A stretch of DNA of 64,000 nt, taken from Diplonema japonicum. Its lineage: Eukaryota; Euglenozoa; Diplonemea; Diplonemida; Diplonemidae. Within the stretch, counting starts at the first letter, position 1. Every line of letters begins with the position of its first letter. The stretch spans positions 496,001 through 560,000 of the forward strand of contig OZ025657.1 of NCBI GenBank assembly GCA_964019335.1. Reading direction: 5' to 3'. Below, piece by piece: positions 1 through 8,333 of the stretch. The translations under genes were made by a program, and so were the position numbers. The notes beneath the pieces are model-generated. The model was given only the letters and a program-made list of their open reading frames with translations. It made no database searches and was not told where the DNA came from.

Positions 1-245
1 ACATTTTTTTTTTTTTAAAATCCCTTTCTCTGTAGAGCACGTGAGACTTTGTGAAGAAATAAAGCGAGCAGCTGAGGAATGGAAAGAGATAGTGGAAGTA
101 AAAGTGTGAATGTTTCGCTGGTTAAAAAATAATAATTCTTCAGGCTTTTTCATTCTTTTTTTTGGGGGGGGTAGGGGGTGCAAAGGAGAGAGGGGGAGGT
201 AAGAAGCAAGTAAAACTCGGAGCGAGTTCTCAGAATACTCGACTA

Positions 246-1490
246 CTGTAAAACGAAAAACTCCCGGACGGAAAAATGTCCGAGTTTTTCCGTCCGGGAA
301 TTTTTTTTAGGTAAGGCCGTCAGGAGGCCTGGTCCACTACCACCTACATACTGGCCTGGGCTGCAAACGGCAACCGCGCGAAGAAACCCCCAGGGTTCCC
401 TTTCTGCATCTTTGTCCTCCCTTGCTGCCCCTGAGGCAATCAGCTTGTCGAGCATAGGTCGTGTGAGAGTTGTAGTCGCCGACAAGCAGCAGAATCGGCC
501 CGTTCGGCAAAACCATGGGAATCGATGATTTATAGCAAAAAAGAAGAAACAGCTCCGTAACCCAGATACCGAGTATCATAATTAGCCAATGATTGGGCGA
601 TGCCGTTAGGCTCCATTCGGTGGGCAGGTGCTTGACCGGGGCACGGATAATCCCTGCCGGTTGCGTTTCCGCTTTGCCTTTGTATTTAAGTTGCGGATGC
701 AACTCATCCAGCCAAGGAAACAGCCAGCTGTTCGGTTATAGCCCGTTTTGTCCCCCAAGCCACGGACTTTAACGACCTTAGCACCCCTTTTCGTTTTAGT
801 TTTTAACCCCGTATTCCAGACCAATTCCGGCCTTACTTTATGGGTGTCGATTATGGACCTGAATTCCATGGTGAAAACAGCGTGCCCTCTCGTTGTCCTT
901 CTCGTTTCCGGAGGTGGCTTGCGGCTTTTGTCTTTCTTGCTGCAAACTTGTCAGCCTAGCTAGTGGAAAGGACAGTGCCCCACCAAAGTCTACCAGGTCT
1001 GTCTTTCGGGCTGGATTGGCGTTCTGCATTGGTGCATATTTGATGTGCTGGGATAGGCTCGCCAAGCCCGTTTTACCTATCGACCGAAGCAAAAACCTTG
1101 GCGGTCTCTGCCACCTCTCGGGGGTGAGCTGGCCGGGGGTGTCAGCACCAAAGTTGGGCCCCTTACAAGCCAGCTGCTCAACGTGCCTCGAGTAGTCGAG
1201 CTGGTCAATTTGACGAAAGAAGTACGGGTTTATGAGAAGTTAAAGATCCCGTGGGTGCTGTTTGTTGGTGCATTGAAAGGGGGAAGATAAATTCAAACTG
1301 CCACGCAGGGTAAACATTTTGGCTCTGCACAAGTCTGCACAAGGAATAAAGCCCTTCCAGGCAAACGTGGTGGGAGCTGCTACCCCCCTTAAGTAAAAAA
1401 GCTTCTTCTCAGAAAAACTCCTGGACGGAAAAATGTCCGGGTTTTTTTGGTGTCCGGGAGTTTTTCCGTCCGACATTATTCGTTTTACAG
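246..1490 (-). mobile_element. Decayed DNA transposon with hairpin-forming inverted ends
   Basis: The element is bounded by a perfect 10-bp terminal inverted repeat, CTGTAAAACG at 246-255 and its complement at 1481-1490. Next to each terminus is an internal fold-back of units like CTCCCGGACGGAAAAA (about 256-303 and 1412-1475), so each end can form its own hairpin. The interior (about 460-1100, minus strand) carries frameshifted remains of a DDE-type transposase. No clear target-site duplication is visible next to the ends. The boundary call is strong because both ends match; the family call rests on the weaker transposase remnant. No intact reading frame remains, so it is probably immobile or moved in trans. 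Confidence 0.7.
460..880 (-). pseudogene. Broken DDE_1 (pogo/Tigger-like) transposase remnant
   Basis: Two overlapping minus-strand frames read in order like the core of a DDE_1 superfamily transposase. The first has VWNTGLKTKTKRGAKVVKV, resembling the segment around the first catalytic Asp of pogo-like transposases (usually N-x-DETG-L...), with the acidic residues missing. The second has a WVTELF segment followed by GPILLLVGDYNSH, resembling the WMT..LF and P-(V/I)-LLLLD-x-H-S-S-H blocks around the second catalytic Asp. A frameshift near 700 separates the two, and no complete catalytic triad can be read. It sits inside the inverted-repeat element and is most likely its former transposase. 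Family assignment is by motif reading only. Confidence 0.5.
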
Positions 1491-1898
1491 CACTTTTTTT
1501 TTTTTTTTTTTCCAACCGATTTCTCAATATTTATTTTTCTTTTTTTTTCCATGCTGGGAAGCAGTGGTCACAACGGCCACTAAAGGTATTTCACTTGCTT
1601 TGTTAATCTCACTATTTCTTTTTTTCTTTCGCGTTCTTTCCCAGACAAAGAAACTCTCCTGCTCTTTTCCATCACAATGGAAGGAAAGGAGTACACAGAT
1701 TTCTTTAATTGCCAGGGGAAAAGGACATGGGTTCTTCTTTTTTTTTCTTTTTCTTTCTTTCTCCCCCCCCCCCCCAAGAACAACACTCTCTGGGCAGTCA
1801 CTCGCCGCTTGTCACTGAAAGAATTCTTTATGTCGCGGTAAGTGAAGCACACAGAAAGGTGGGGGGGGGGGGGGGGGGGGTCTTTTACTTTTTTCAAA
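1491..1898. other. Low-complexity spacer
   Basis: T-, C- and G-homopolymer runs dominate, including T16 near 1497, C14 near 1762 and G20 near 1861. I see no gene. It separates the transposon from the 3' end of the first rhodanese gene. Confidence 0.6.
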
Positions 1899-2306
1899 TC
1901 ATTGTAGGCTGCAAATCGTTTTCGATGTTTCAGTCTTGCAGAATGTGTCGGCCGGCATCGTCTTCTCCCAGTTCATCATCCCCCCAGAGATGTTCGCAAC
2001 ATGAGTCTTGCCACACGAAGCAAGAAGCTCACACATTTTCTGAGACCTCCTCCCACTTTTGCACGTCACGAAGATAGGCGACTTCTCAGAGCACCCATCC
2101 TCAGGCTTCAGCTGGAACTGTGCCAACCACGCACCGGTCTTGTCATCTGCATGTTTGTTCATCTCCGACATGGGGACATTTCTCACCCCCACAATGCTCA
2201 CCTCGTTTACCTCACTGGGTTCCCTCACATCCAGAAGAACGCCCCCTGTGTACCCGTGGGCGGCCTTGGGCTCCACCTGAGGGATACCAGTCCATGTAAT
2301 AGACAT
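1899..2306 (-). CDS. Single-domain rhodanese-like protein, copy 1 (no targeting leader)
   Basis: A 135-residue single-domain rhodanese (thiosulfate sulfurtransferase-like) protein. LLDVREPSE near residue 24 is the usual N-terminal rhodanese signature, and the active-site loop is C-K-S-G-R-R-S, with Cys as the expected sulfur-carrying residue. It starts directly at MSITWTG; the ATG is preceded in the coding sense by a short A-rich leader and a TTTAAG acceptor-like site, so no targeting peptide is encoded. The next gene upstream is a near-identical copy with a presequence. The last 18 residues are unrelated to those of copy 2, so the duplication ended just inside the 3' end. A cytosolic location is inferred from the missing leader. 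Confidence 0.85.
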   Translation of the reverse strand: MSITWTGIPQVEPKAAHGYTGGVLLDVREPSEVNEVSIVGVRNVPMSEMNKHADDKTGAWLAQFQLKPEDGCSEKSPIFVTCKSGRRSQKMCELLASCGKTHVANISGGMMNWEKTMPADTFCKTETSKTICSLQ

Positions 2307-2458
2307 TTTCTTTTCTTAAATCCGCTTGTAATGCCTGGGTTAGGATTTGACCCCTCCTTTTTTTTTTGGTTCATTCTTTTTTTTTTTTTTCCTGGTCAAC
2401 TACCCATCCGTGAAATATGGTGGTTTTTCACACGCAAAATACAAAAAACCACCCACAA

Positions 2459-2485
2459 CACAGCACAGCACAGCACAGCACAGCA
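2459..2485. repeat. (CAGCA)n-type microsatellite
   Basis: Five-base tandem repeat (ACAGC units) between the two rhodanese copies. Confidence 0.8.
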
Positions 2486-2591
2486 CTCGCATAATCAAAG
2501 AGCCGATTTGCCCGATTACTCTGTACTATGTACTATTTAAATCGGAAAAGGTTACGACACTGTAATCGTGCCACAATTGAAACAAAAGCCA

Positions 2592-3029
2592 TCAGTTCCT
2601 CTTGATGGTGTCGGCCGGCATCGTCTTCTCCCAGTTCATCATCCCCCCAGAAATGTTTGCAACATGAGTCTTGCCACACGAAGCAAGAAGCTCACACATT
2701 TTCTGAGACCTCACACCTCCTTTGCACGTCACGAAGATAGGCGACTTCTCAGAGCACCCATCCTCAGGCTTCAGCTGGAACTGTGCCAACCACGCACCGG
2801 TCTTGTCATCTGCATGTTTGTTCATCTCCGACATGGGGACATTTCTCACCCCCACAATGCTCACCTCGTTTACCTCACTGGGTTCCCTCACATCCAGAAG
2901 AACGCCCCCTGTGTACCCGTGGGCGGCCTTGGGCTCCACCTGAGGGATACCAGTCCATGTAATAGACATGAATCGCTTTGGGGCAGTGAAGGGCACAGAC
3001 CTGAGAGGACAGGCGACGGCGCGCAACAT
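2592..3029 (-). CDS. Single-domain rhodanese-like protein, copy 2 (mitochondrial-type leader)
   Basis: This copy matches copy 1 at almost every base across about 355 bp but begins 20 residues earlier with MLRAVACPLRSVPFTAPKRF, a basic, acid-free leader typical of mitochondrial presequences. The ATG at 3029 is used; the open frame extends a few codons further without another ATG. The active-site loop is C-K-G-G-V-R-S, closer to the common CRxGxRS form than copy 1. The C-terminus is short (PADTIKRN). Together the two genes look like a tandem duplication in which one copy kept organelle targeting and the other lost it. A sulfurtransferase role is family knowledge; mitochondrial location is inferred from the leader. 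Confidence 0.85.
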   Translation of the reverse strand: MLRAVACPLRSVPFTAPKRFMSITWTGIPQVEPKAAHGYTGGVLLDVREPSEVNEVSIVGVRNVPMSEMNKHADDKTGAWLAQFQLKPEDGCSEKSPIFVTCKGGVRSQKMCELLASCGKTHVANISGGMMNWEKTMPADTIKRN

Positions 3030-3177
3030 TACTATTGACAAGACTTTTTTTCTCTTTTGTGGTGCATATATTGTATCAATATAAAGGGGGGGGGGGGGGG
3101 GGAATACTGGGAATTACTTAAAGGGGGGGGAAGGCTCTTTCGTGGATGGAAATACACGGGGAGGGGAAACATAAGGG

Positions 3178-5028
3178 TTATAGTTTCCTCGGCTGATAAA
3201 GCCTAGTGACGGTGGCGTTCTGGTCCTCCTCCGTCGCAAACTTTTCGATGGGCGGCTTGTACTGCTTGTCGATCACAAGCTTTGTGAACAAAGTGTGATG
3301 CTTCTCCTGCTTGGCTTTGATGCCGCCGGAGTAAAGCTTCGCAACCTGCACCGACATCCCGTCCTTTGTGAGCGGGGGAACACACCTCCTCCCTTCCGCA
3401 CTATGGTACTTGGATTCCAGTTCCCGGACGATGTCCTGGCTCCGGTCGCGAGACGTGTAGTACAGCCTGTTGTTCATCTCAGCAAGGTGTTCCTTCCCGA
3501 TGGTTTTCCGGTTGATTTTCGAGCGTTTTGCTTCTTTGGTCCGTTCTTCTTTTGCACGGAGTTCTATTCTTTGCACGGCTTGCGTGTACAGTCTATCAAC
3601 AAACCCATGTGGGACGGGTGAAGGCGATCTAGACGCTTGTCCGACGAAACCGCGCAGTGGAGCACTCGCAGGCCGCTGTCGATGGTTGTGCTGAATGTCC
3701 TTCGGTACGGGTAACGGTGCGGGTTTTGTAGTTTTCTCTTCTTTGGAGAGCTGGTTGTTGAGCTCCGCCACACGCCTTGCGAGCGTGGCGCAGCGTGCCT
3801 CGTAGTCGATGACAGTGCGTGTCAGTTCCTTCACTTCGTTGTAGTGTTTCTGTTGCTCGCGTGAATATTGCAACGATGACAGTTTCGCCTCCAGCAAGCA
3901 TTGATCCACCAGCACAGACCATGCTTGGATGCTGTCGAGGACTACCGCACGGCCACCCTTCTCGATCGTTTTCGATTGGTTCTTCAGCAACCCAAACATC
4001 TTCGCAATGTCTGCCTTGCACTGGTGCAGACGTGACAACGTCGACGACGAGGCCGGTTCCAAAACAGCGCCTGACTGCAGGGTTTGGATGATCTGCAAGG
4101 TGAACTCCACCAAGGCAGTCTTCTCAGCGGTCTCGCCGAGCCGTTTCCGCAGCCCGTGGTACCTCCTGACCTCGTCTTCCATGATTTCCAAATTTATGTT
4201 GTGGAAATCCATGTTCTCAAGAACCTGTATCTGGTCCGATAAGGTTTTGCAGATCGCGTCCCCTGACTCGCGGAGTTCCTTCGCCACAGCGTGCGACACC
4301 TCTACAGGAGGATCGCCTCCAATTGTGTTGCGGAGGTCCCTCGCAGACGCAAATGACCGTTCGGCCCCGGAGAAATACCGCCCTGTCTCTCTGAATATCA
4401 ACAGCTTCCCGGTGCCCTCACAGGATGATATTCTCGCGACGAATTTCGGGTCTTCTGTGCTGGACTTGATGGCGATGCCCCTTCTTATCGAGTCCGAAAG
4501 GTTTGTCAAAACAGCTTGTTTTTGCTGTTCATGCCGCAGCTCGATGTGGGCCAGATTTTCATCTGACTTCTCCTTTTGCTCCAGCAGCATGGCCACCAAT
4601 ACCCTGTCTGTGAGAAGGCTGTGACCCTCCCCCAGAGCGGCCGTGAGCTCCAGTTCAAGCTGCGTCTTTTCCCGCTCTGTCAGAAACGAGAGTTCGCCTT
4701 GTAGTTCCGAGTGAATTCGCTTCGCTTCTTTTCGGTACCCCTCGATGTGGTTGTCTAGGTAACTTATTGTTGCGGCTTCGATGGCGTATTTTGCGTGTTT
4801 GGAGGTTCCTTCCTCTACGTTGCAGAAGATCTCTGTCCCCGTTTGCCTTTTTACAGAGAGGTACTGGGCGCAGCCAGGCTCGCCTTCAAGCACAGTTTTT
4901 TCAATCAAGAACTGCGCCTTGAACATCGAGAGTTCTTGACAGAGACCCTGGATCATCGTTTTTTGCTTGAGACAGACCGCTCGAAGCTGGTCGATAGAAT
5001 AGTCTGTGAGGTCACCTGAATCCATCAT
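3178..5028 (-). CDS. Coiled-coil protein with C-terminal RLY-type repeats
   Basis: A 616-residue protein of unknown function. Residues 1-450 are largely charged and helical with several coiled-coil stretches. After a Pro/Ser-rich linker (about 455-490) comes a repeated pattern typical of trypanosomatid cytoskeletal/flagellar hypotheticals: RLYTQAVQR, RLYYTSRDR, KLYSGGIKAKQE and a final RLYQPRKL, each followed by a basic/acidic helix. This repeat style is a useful euglenozoan marker. The ATG at 5028 follows an A-rich leader and an SL-acceptor-like site. No enzymatic motif is visible. A structural role in flagellum or cytoskeleton is inference from the repeat type only. Confidence 0.85.
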   Translation of the reverse strand: MMDSGDLTDYSIDQLRAVCLKQKTMIQGLCQELSMFKAQFLIEKTVLEGEPGCAQYLSVKRQTGTEIFCNVEEGTSKHAKYAIEAATISYLDNHIEGYRKEAKRIHSELQGELSFLTEREKTQLELELTAALGEGHSLLTDRVLVAMLLEQKEKSDENLAHIELRHEQQKQAVLTNLSDSIRRGIAIKSSTEDPKFVARISSCEGTGKLLIFRETGRYFSGAERSFASARDLRNTIGGDPPVEVSHAVAKELRESGDAICKTLSDQIQVLENMDFHNINLEIMEDEVRRYHGLRKRLGETAEKTALVEFTLQIIQTLQSGAVLEPASSSTLSRLHQCKADIAKMFGLLKNQSKTIEKGGRAVVLDSIQAWSVLVDQCLLEAKLSSLQYSREQQKHYNEVKELTRTVIDYEARCATLARRVAELNNQLSKEEKTTKPAPLPVPKDIQHNHRQRPASAPLRGFVGQASRSPSPVPHGFVDRLYTQAVQRIELRAKEERTKEAKRSKINRKTIGKEHLAEMNNRLYYTSRDRSQDIVRELESKYHSAEGRRCVPPLTKDGMSVQVAKLYSGGIKAKQEKHHTLFTKLVIDKQYKPPIEKFATEEDQNATVTRLYQPRKL

Positions 5029-5044
5029 GTTTTTTTTCTCCCTC

Positions 5045-5096
5045 CTTGTGTTTTGGATTTACCAAAAGAAAGAAAGAAAGAAAAGGGAAGCGAAGA
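5045..5096 (-). promoter_or_regulatory. Candidate spliced-leader acceptor of the RLY protein gene
   Basis: In the coding sense a long pyrimidine tract (5062-5096) is followed by an AG at 5046-5045, then a purine-rich 5' leader and the ATG at 5028. This is the classic trans-splice acceptor layout of Euglenozoa. There is no transcript evidence here. Confidence 0.55.
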
Positions 5097-5109
5097 CACT
5101 TATTAGTTT

Positions 5110-5529
5110 TCACAGGCCCCTGACGTCATCCAGTGCGAGTGTCACCAACGAAAGCCAGCCTCCTATAAGCATCACTCCTCCCAAGGGTGTAATAGGCCCG
5201 ACAATTTTCGCTGGCGGGGTTCCCCCCACGAAGCACAGCAGGTATATGGAGCCTGAAAAGCAAACGATGCCAGCAGTGAACAGGGCGCTGGCAAGAGAGA
5301 GACGTTTCTTCATGAACGGAGTCAGCTTCCCCGCGCCCCCGGACAGCATGATGGAGATCCCCAAGAGAGCCAGGGTGTGCACCATCTGGTATTGAACTGC
5401 CGTGGCCCATTTTGCATCGTTTCCCTTGGCCACCAATCTTTCCTTAAGAGCATGGGCACCAAACGCCCCAAGGCTCACACCTGCCGCACCGCTAAGCCCG
5501 GCGACAAGAAGACTCCATTTTGCATTCAT
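5110..5529 (-). CDS. DUF423/TMEM256-like small membrane protein
   Basis: A 139-residue protein with four hydrophobic segments. The N-terminal GLSGAAGVSLGAFGAHALKE is the hallmark of the DUF423 family (bacterial YgdD, animal TMEM256), in which A-G-x-x-G-A-x-x-G-A-F-G-A-H-x-L-K is highly conserved. The second helix (VQYQMVHTLALLGI) also matches the family's H-A/T-L-A-L-L pattern. Length is close to the usual 110-135. The family has no established biochemical function. It lies 81 bases downstream of the RLY gene start, in the same orientation. Confidence 0.9.
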   Translation of the reverse strand: MNAKWSLLVAGLSGAAGVSLGAFGAHALKERLVAKGNDAKWATAVQYQMVHTLALLGISIMLSGGAGKLTPFMKKRLSLASALFTAGIVCFSGSIYLLCFVGGTPPAKIVGPITPLGGVMLIGGWLSLVTLALDDVRGL

Positions 5530-5700
5530 TTTTTCTTTTCTTTTTAAAATATGTTTCCCTTACTTCTAAGTAGATGATAACATTTGGGGGAACTGGAAAT
5601 TAAAAAACCCAAAAAAAAAATAATAATAAGTAAAAAAATAAGGCGGTGTGTGGTTGGGGGGAGAGGGGGAGATTTTTTTTTCTTCAACTGTTCTCTTTTT

Positions 5701-6096
5701 TCACAAAAGCATTTTCGAATCAGGTTTCAAAGCAGTCCCCACCAACGCAAGATCCAGTGTCGAAGGAGTGGTCACCCCGTCCGAGGGTTTCAAGGTGAAG
5801 GGCTGTATCTGCTCAGAGGTGGGAACGAGTGAGAGTGAAGAGTCGGAGTTTGTGGTTACCTTAAAGGCCTCCGAGGCTCCTGTAGAGGTGCAGGTTATTG
5901 TAAGACTATCTTCTTCTATCCCATATGTGTAAGGCACTTCCCCTCCCTCTCCGTCCGACCTTTTGAGCACGAGCACCCTGTCTGAGACAAAGTCGAAGGT
6001 TGCCTCGCTTCCTTTGTACTGCCCAACCCAGGCTCCTTCTAGGTGGAGCCCCCCGGCATCCTCTGCAATGAGGGAGCCTTCCGAGACCAGAGCCAT
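5701..6096 (-). CDS. Hypothetical small beta-rich protein
   Basis: A 131-residue acidic protein that I do not recognise. It alternates short hydrophobic and polar stretches (LEGAWVGQYKGSEATFDFVS, RVLVLKRSDG, SLTITCTSTG), suggesting a small beta-barrel or lipocalin-like sheet, with no signal peptide or membrane segment. The ATG at 6096 is the first in frame. It is compact, unspliced as read, and flanked by same-strand genes. The beta fold is a guess from pattern only. Confidence 0.6.
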   Translation of the reverse strand: MALVSEGSLIAEDAGGLHLEGAWVGQYKGSEATFDFVSDRVLVLKRSDGEGGEVPYTYGIEEDSLTITCTSTGASEAFKVTTNSDSSLSLVPTSEQIQPFTLKPSDGVTTPSTLDLALVGTALKPDSKMLL

Positions 6097-6210
6097 CGTC
6101 CCTTTACCTTGTTCTGGTGCGTAGAAGAAACGGAAAAATTTATGTCTTAAGAAAAAACAAGAAAATTAATCTAAAATATATCTATTTGCTTCAAAAAAAA
6201 TCAGGGATTT

Positions 6211-7185
6211 CTAATAAGCAGAGGCAGCACCTCTGTACAAGACGTCAGCAGGGTTGAAGCGCCGTGGGGCTTTAGAGAAGGAACCTTGCTGAACAGTGCT
6301 GCCCATGTGCTTCGGGTGGTACAGTGCAGGCGAGGGCGAGACCGACACCCGTCGCCGAGGGGATGGAGAAGGAGACACTCTGGTTGGAGTGGTAGAGCGC
6401 TTGGTAGGTGTAACAGGGCGTGGGTGCAGAGATGTGGCGGGGTCCCAGTTGAGCTTCTTCACGGGGTCCAAGGTTGACGACTGCAGGGGCGTGCGTTTGA
6501 CAAAATCCTTCTTCGGAAAGACGTTAGAGTCGGGCGAGGCTTCTATAATCGTTTTCAGAGGTGTGCGCTTCCGGGTGTCAGGGACCCACTTCTTACACCG
6601 CTTTTCTTCACTCACCTGCGGGCTGGGCGTCACTGAACATTGTCTGAAGGGGTATTCCACCCTTGCCGGTTTTTCCCATTTACTTTTCACAGAAACCCGG
6701 GTTCTTGGGCTAGGTGTAGAAGCCACTGTGGACTTCGGAGTGGGCAGAATGATTTCTTGGTCTTCCTCTCTCTCTTCAGATCTTCTTATGCTCTGTAGTT
6801 CCATTGACCCACCCCTGTCGTTCGCAATGCTCTTACTCCGGCGGAGTGAGCCTGCAGTGACGTAGGAGGTTATTGCCGATCGCAGAGCGGGTGATGAGGG
6901 CGGTTCAAGAGGTGCTTTTTTCTTGTCTTCTTCTTCCTTCAAATAATTCGTCAGTTTCCTGTCCATCTTCTCTTCTTGATTCAGCACCTCGAGCATGGCC
7001 CGCCTTAACTCTTCATTCCGTGCCCCTGTTTCTTTATGCCGCTTGTGCATTTCCTTTGCAATCTCTTCCATCTGCTGTATCCTTTTATCTATCTCTGCTT
7101 CCCCCAACGGTGGCGAGGCACTTACAGATGCCAGTGGTGACCCCGCCTGGATATCAACGACGAGTGCCTGCTGTGGAGTAGCCAT
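6211..7185 (-). CDS. Ser/Pro-rich basic protein with N-terminal coiled coil
   Basis: A 324-residue protein that I do not recognise. Residues about 28-92 form a charged coiled coil (EIDKRIQQMEEIAKEMHKRH onward). The rest is disordered, rich in Ser, Pro, Thr, Lys and Arg, with many SP/TP sites (TPSPRTRVS, TPTKRSTTPTR, SPSPSPRRRVSVSPSP) that could be kinase targets. Its composition resembles microtubule- or RNA-associated scaffolds, but no domain supports either. The ATG at 7185 is preceded by an A-run and a candidate SL acceptor. Confidence 0.7.
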   Translation of the reverse strand: MATPQQALVVDIQAGSPLASVSASPPLGEAEIDKRIQQMEEIAKEMHKRHKETGARNEELRRAMLEVLNQEEKMDRKLTNYLKEEEDKKKAPLEPPSSPALRSAITSYVTAGSLRRSKSIANDRGGSMELQSIRRSEEREEDQEIILPTPKSTVASTPSPRTRVSVKSKWEKPARVEYPFRQCSVTPSPQVSEEKRCKKWVPDTRKRTPLKTIIEASPDSNVFPKKDFVKRTPLQSSTLDPVKKLNWDPATSLHPRPVTPTKRSTTPTRVSPSPSPRRRVSVSPSPALYHPKHMGSTVQQGSFSKAPRRFNPADVLYRGAASAY

Positions 7186-7253
7186 TTCACTCTTTTTTTT
7201 TTTTTTTTTTTTTTTTTTTACCTTTCTCCTCCTTCTCTCCCTCCTGGGTATGG

Positions 7254-7282
7254 CTAAGGGGAAAAAAAAAAGAAGAGTAATT
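7254..7282 (-). promoter_or_regulatory. Candidate spliced-leader acceptor of the Ser/Pro-rich gene
   Basis: In the coding sense CTCTTC-T(n)-CCCCTTAG ends with AG at 7255-7254, about 70 bases before the ATG. A second possible AG lies at 7245-7244. The intervening leader is purine-rich. Confidence 0.5.
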
Positions 7283-8333
7283 TATCGAGCTTCGAGTGGC
7301 AAGGGTGTATTCAGGCTGCTACAGAGAGCAGGCCTTACAAGAAGAAAAAAAACACCCACAAAAAAAAGGGGGGCAGAGGGAGGAATGCAGTTTATTTCTT
7401 TATTCCTTTCCTTTTTTTTTTTTGAATACACTGCTCCTCGAATTCAACCAGATTGATAAATGGCTAGAGGGAGGGGAGGGGGTCTGTTCTTTTTTATTGT
7501 TTGCTTTTGTTTCTCCTTTTTTTTTCTTTTTTTTTTTTAAATGGAGGAGTGCTTCCTGTAAAGGAAAAGGTGCCAAAGGGAATTCACACATTTTTAAAAT
7601 AAAAGGCTCCTGCCCCCCCGACCGCAGCTCTGCTTTTATTATGACTGACACATTCGCTCTTTTCTTGTTTTTTTTTCTTGTTAAAAGATTGTAACCAAAA
7701 AAAAGTACAGGAAAAAAGGCGGGGGGGGAACAAAAAAAGCGGGTGCATGCAAGTCCACTTCTTTTTTTTTTTTTGATACCCTTTCCTCTTGCTGAACCTT
7801 TTTTTTTTCTTCTTTTTTTTTAGAACGGAACAAGAGTAGGAAACTCAAGGAAGAGAAAGGTGGATTGAGGCAAAACTGCTAACAGTCACTGCATACAGAA
7901 AGGTATCCACTCTTTCCCCTTCTTCCTCCTTTCCCTTTTTCTGCTGCCAAAGTGGATCAAGGAAAAGAAGAAACGGGCTCGAAGGCGCACCCTTCTTAGC
8001 AATAAATATCCCTCTCCATTGATCTTTTTATGTATCTTTTTTTTTGTAAAATTAATTTCCTCCTCCTTTCTAAGTTGCCCCCCCCCCCCCCCCGCCCAAC
8101 CTTCCCATAATTGTAACAGAACAGAGGAAAGAAACAGAAAACGATTTTTTTTTTTTTGAAAGATCACACACTCAGGGGGGAGTAAGGGGAGGGGAAGACG
8201 TTTTCATTTTTTTTTTCGTTTTTTTTTTAAAACCCCCCAGTAAGACTGAACTAACTGGAACAGGGAGGGGGGGGCGGAAGAAAGAAGAAAAAAAAAAAAA
8301 AAAAACTCCCCCTCGCTGGAAGAAAAGCAACCC
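7283..8333. other. Low-complexity spacer
   Basis: Dominated by T and A runs with short unique patches near 7290-7340 and 7850-8000. No gene with coding-like composition is visible; the open frames here translate to homopolymers. Confidence 0.6.
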
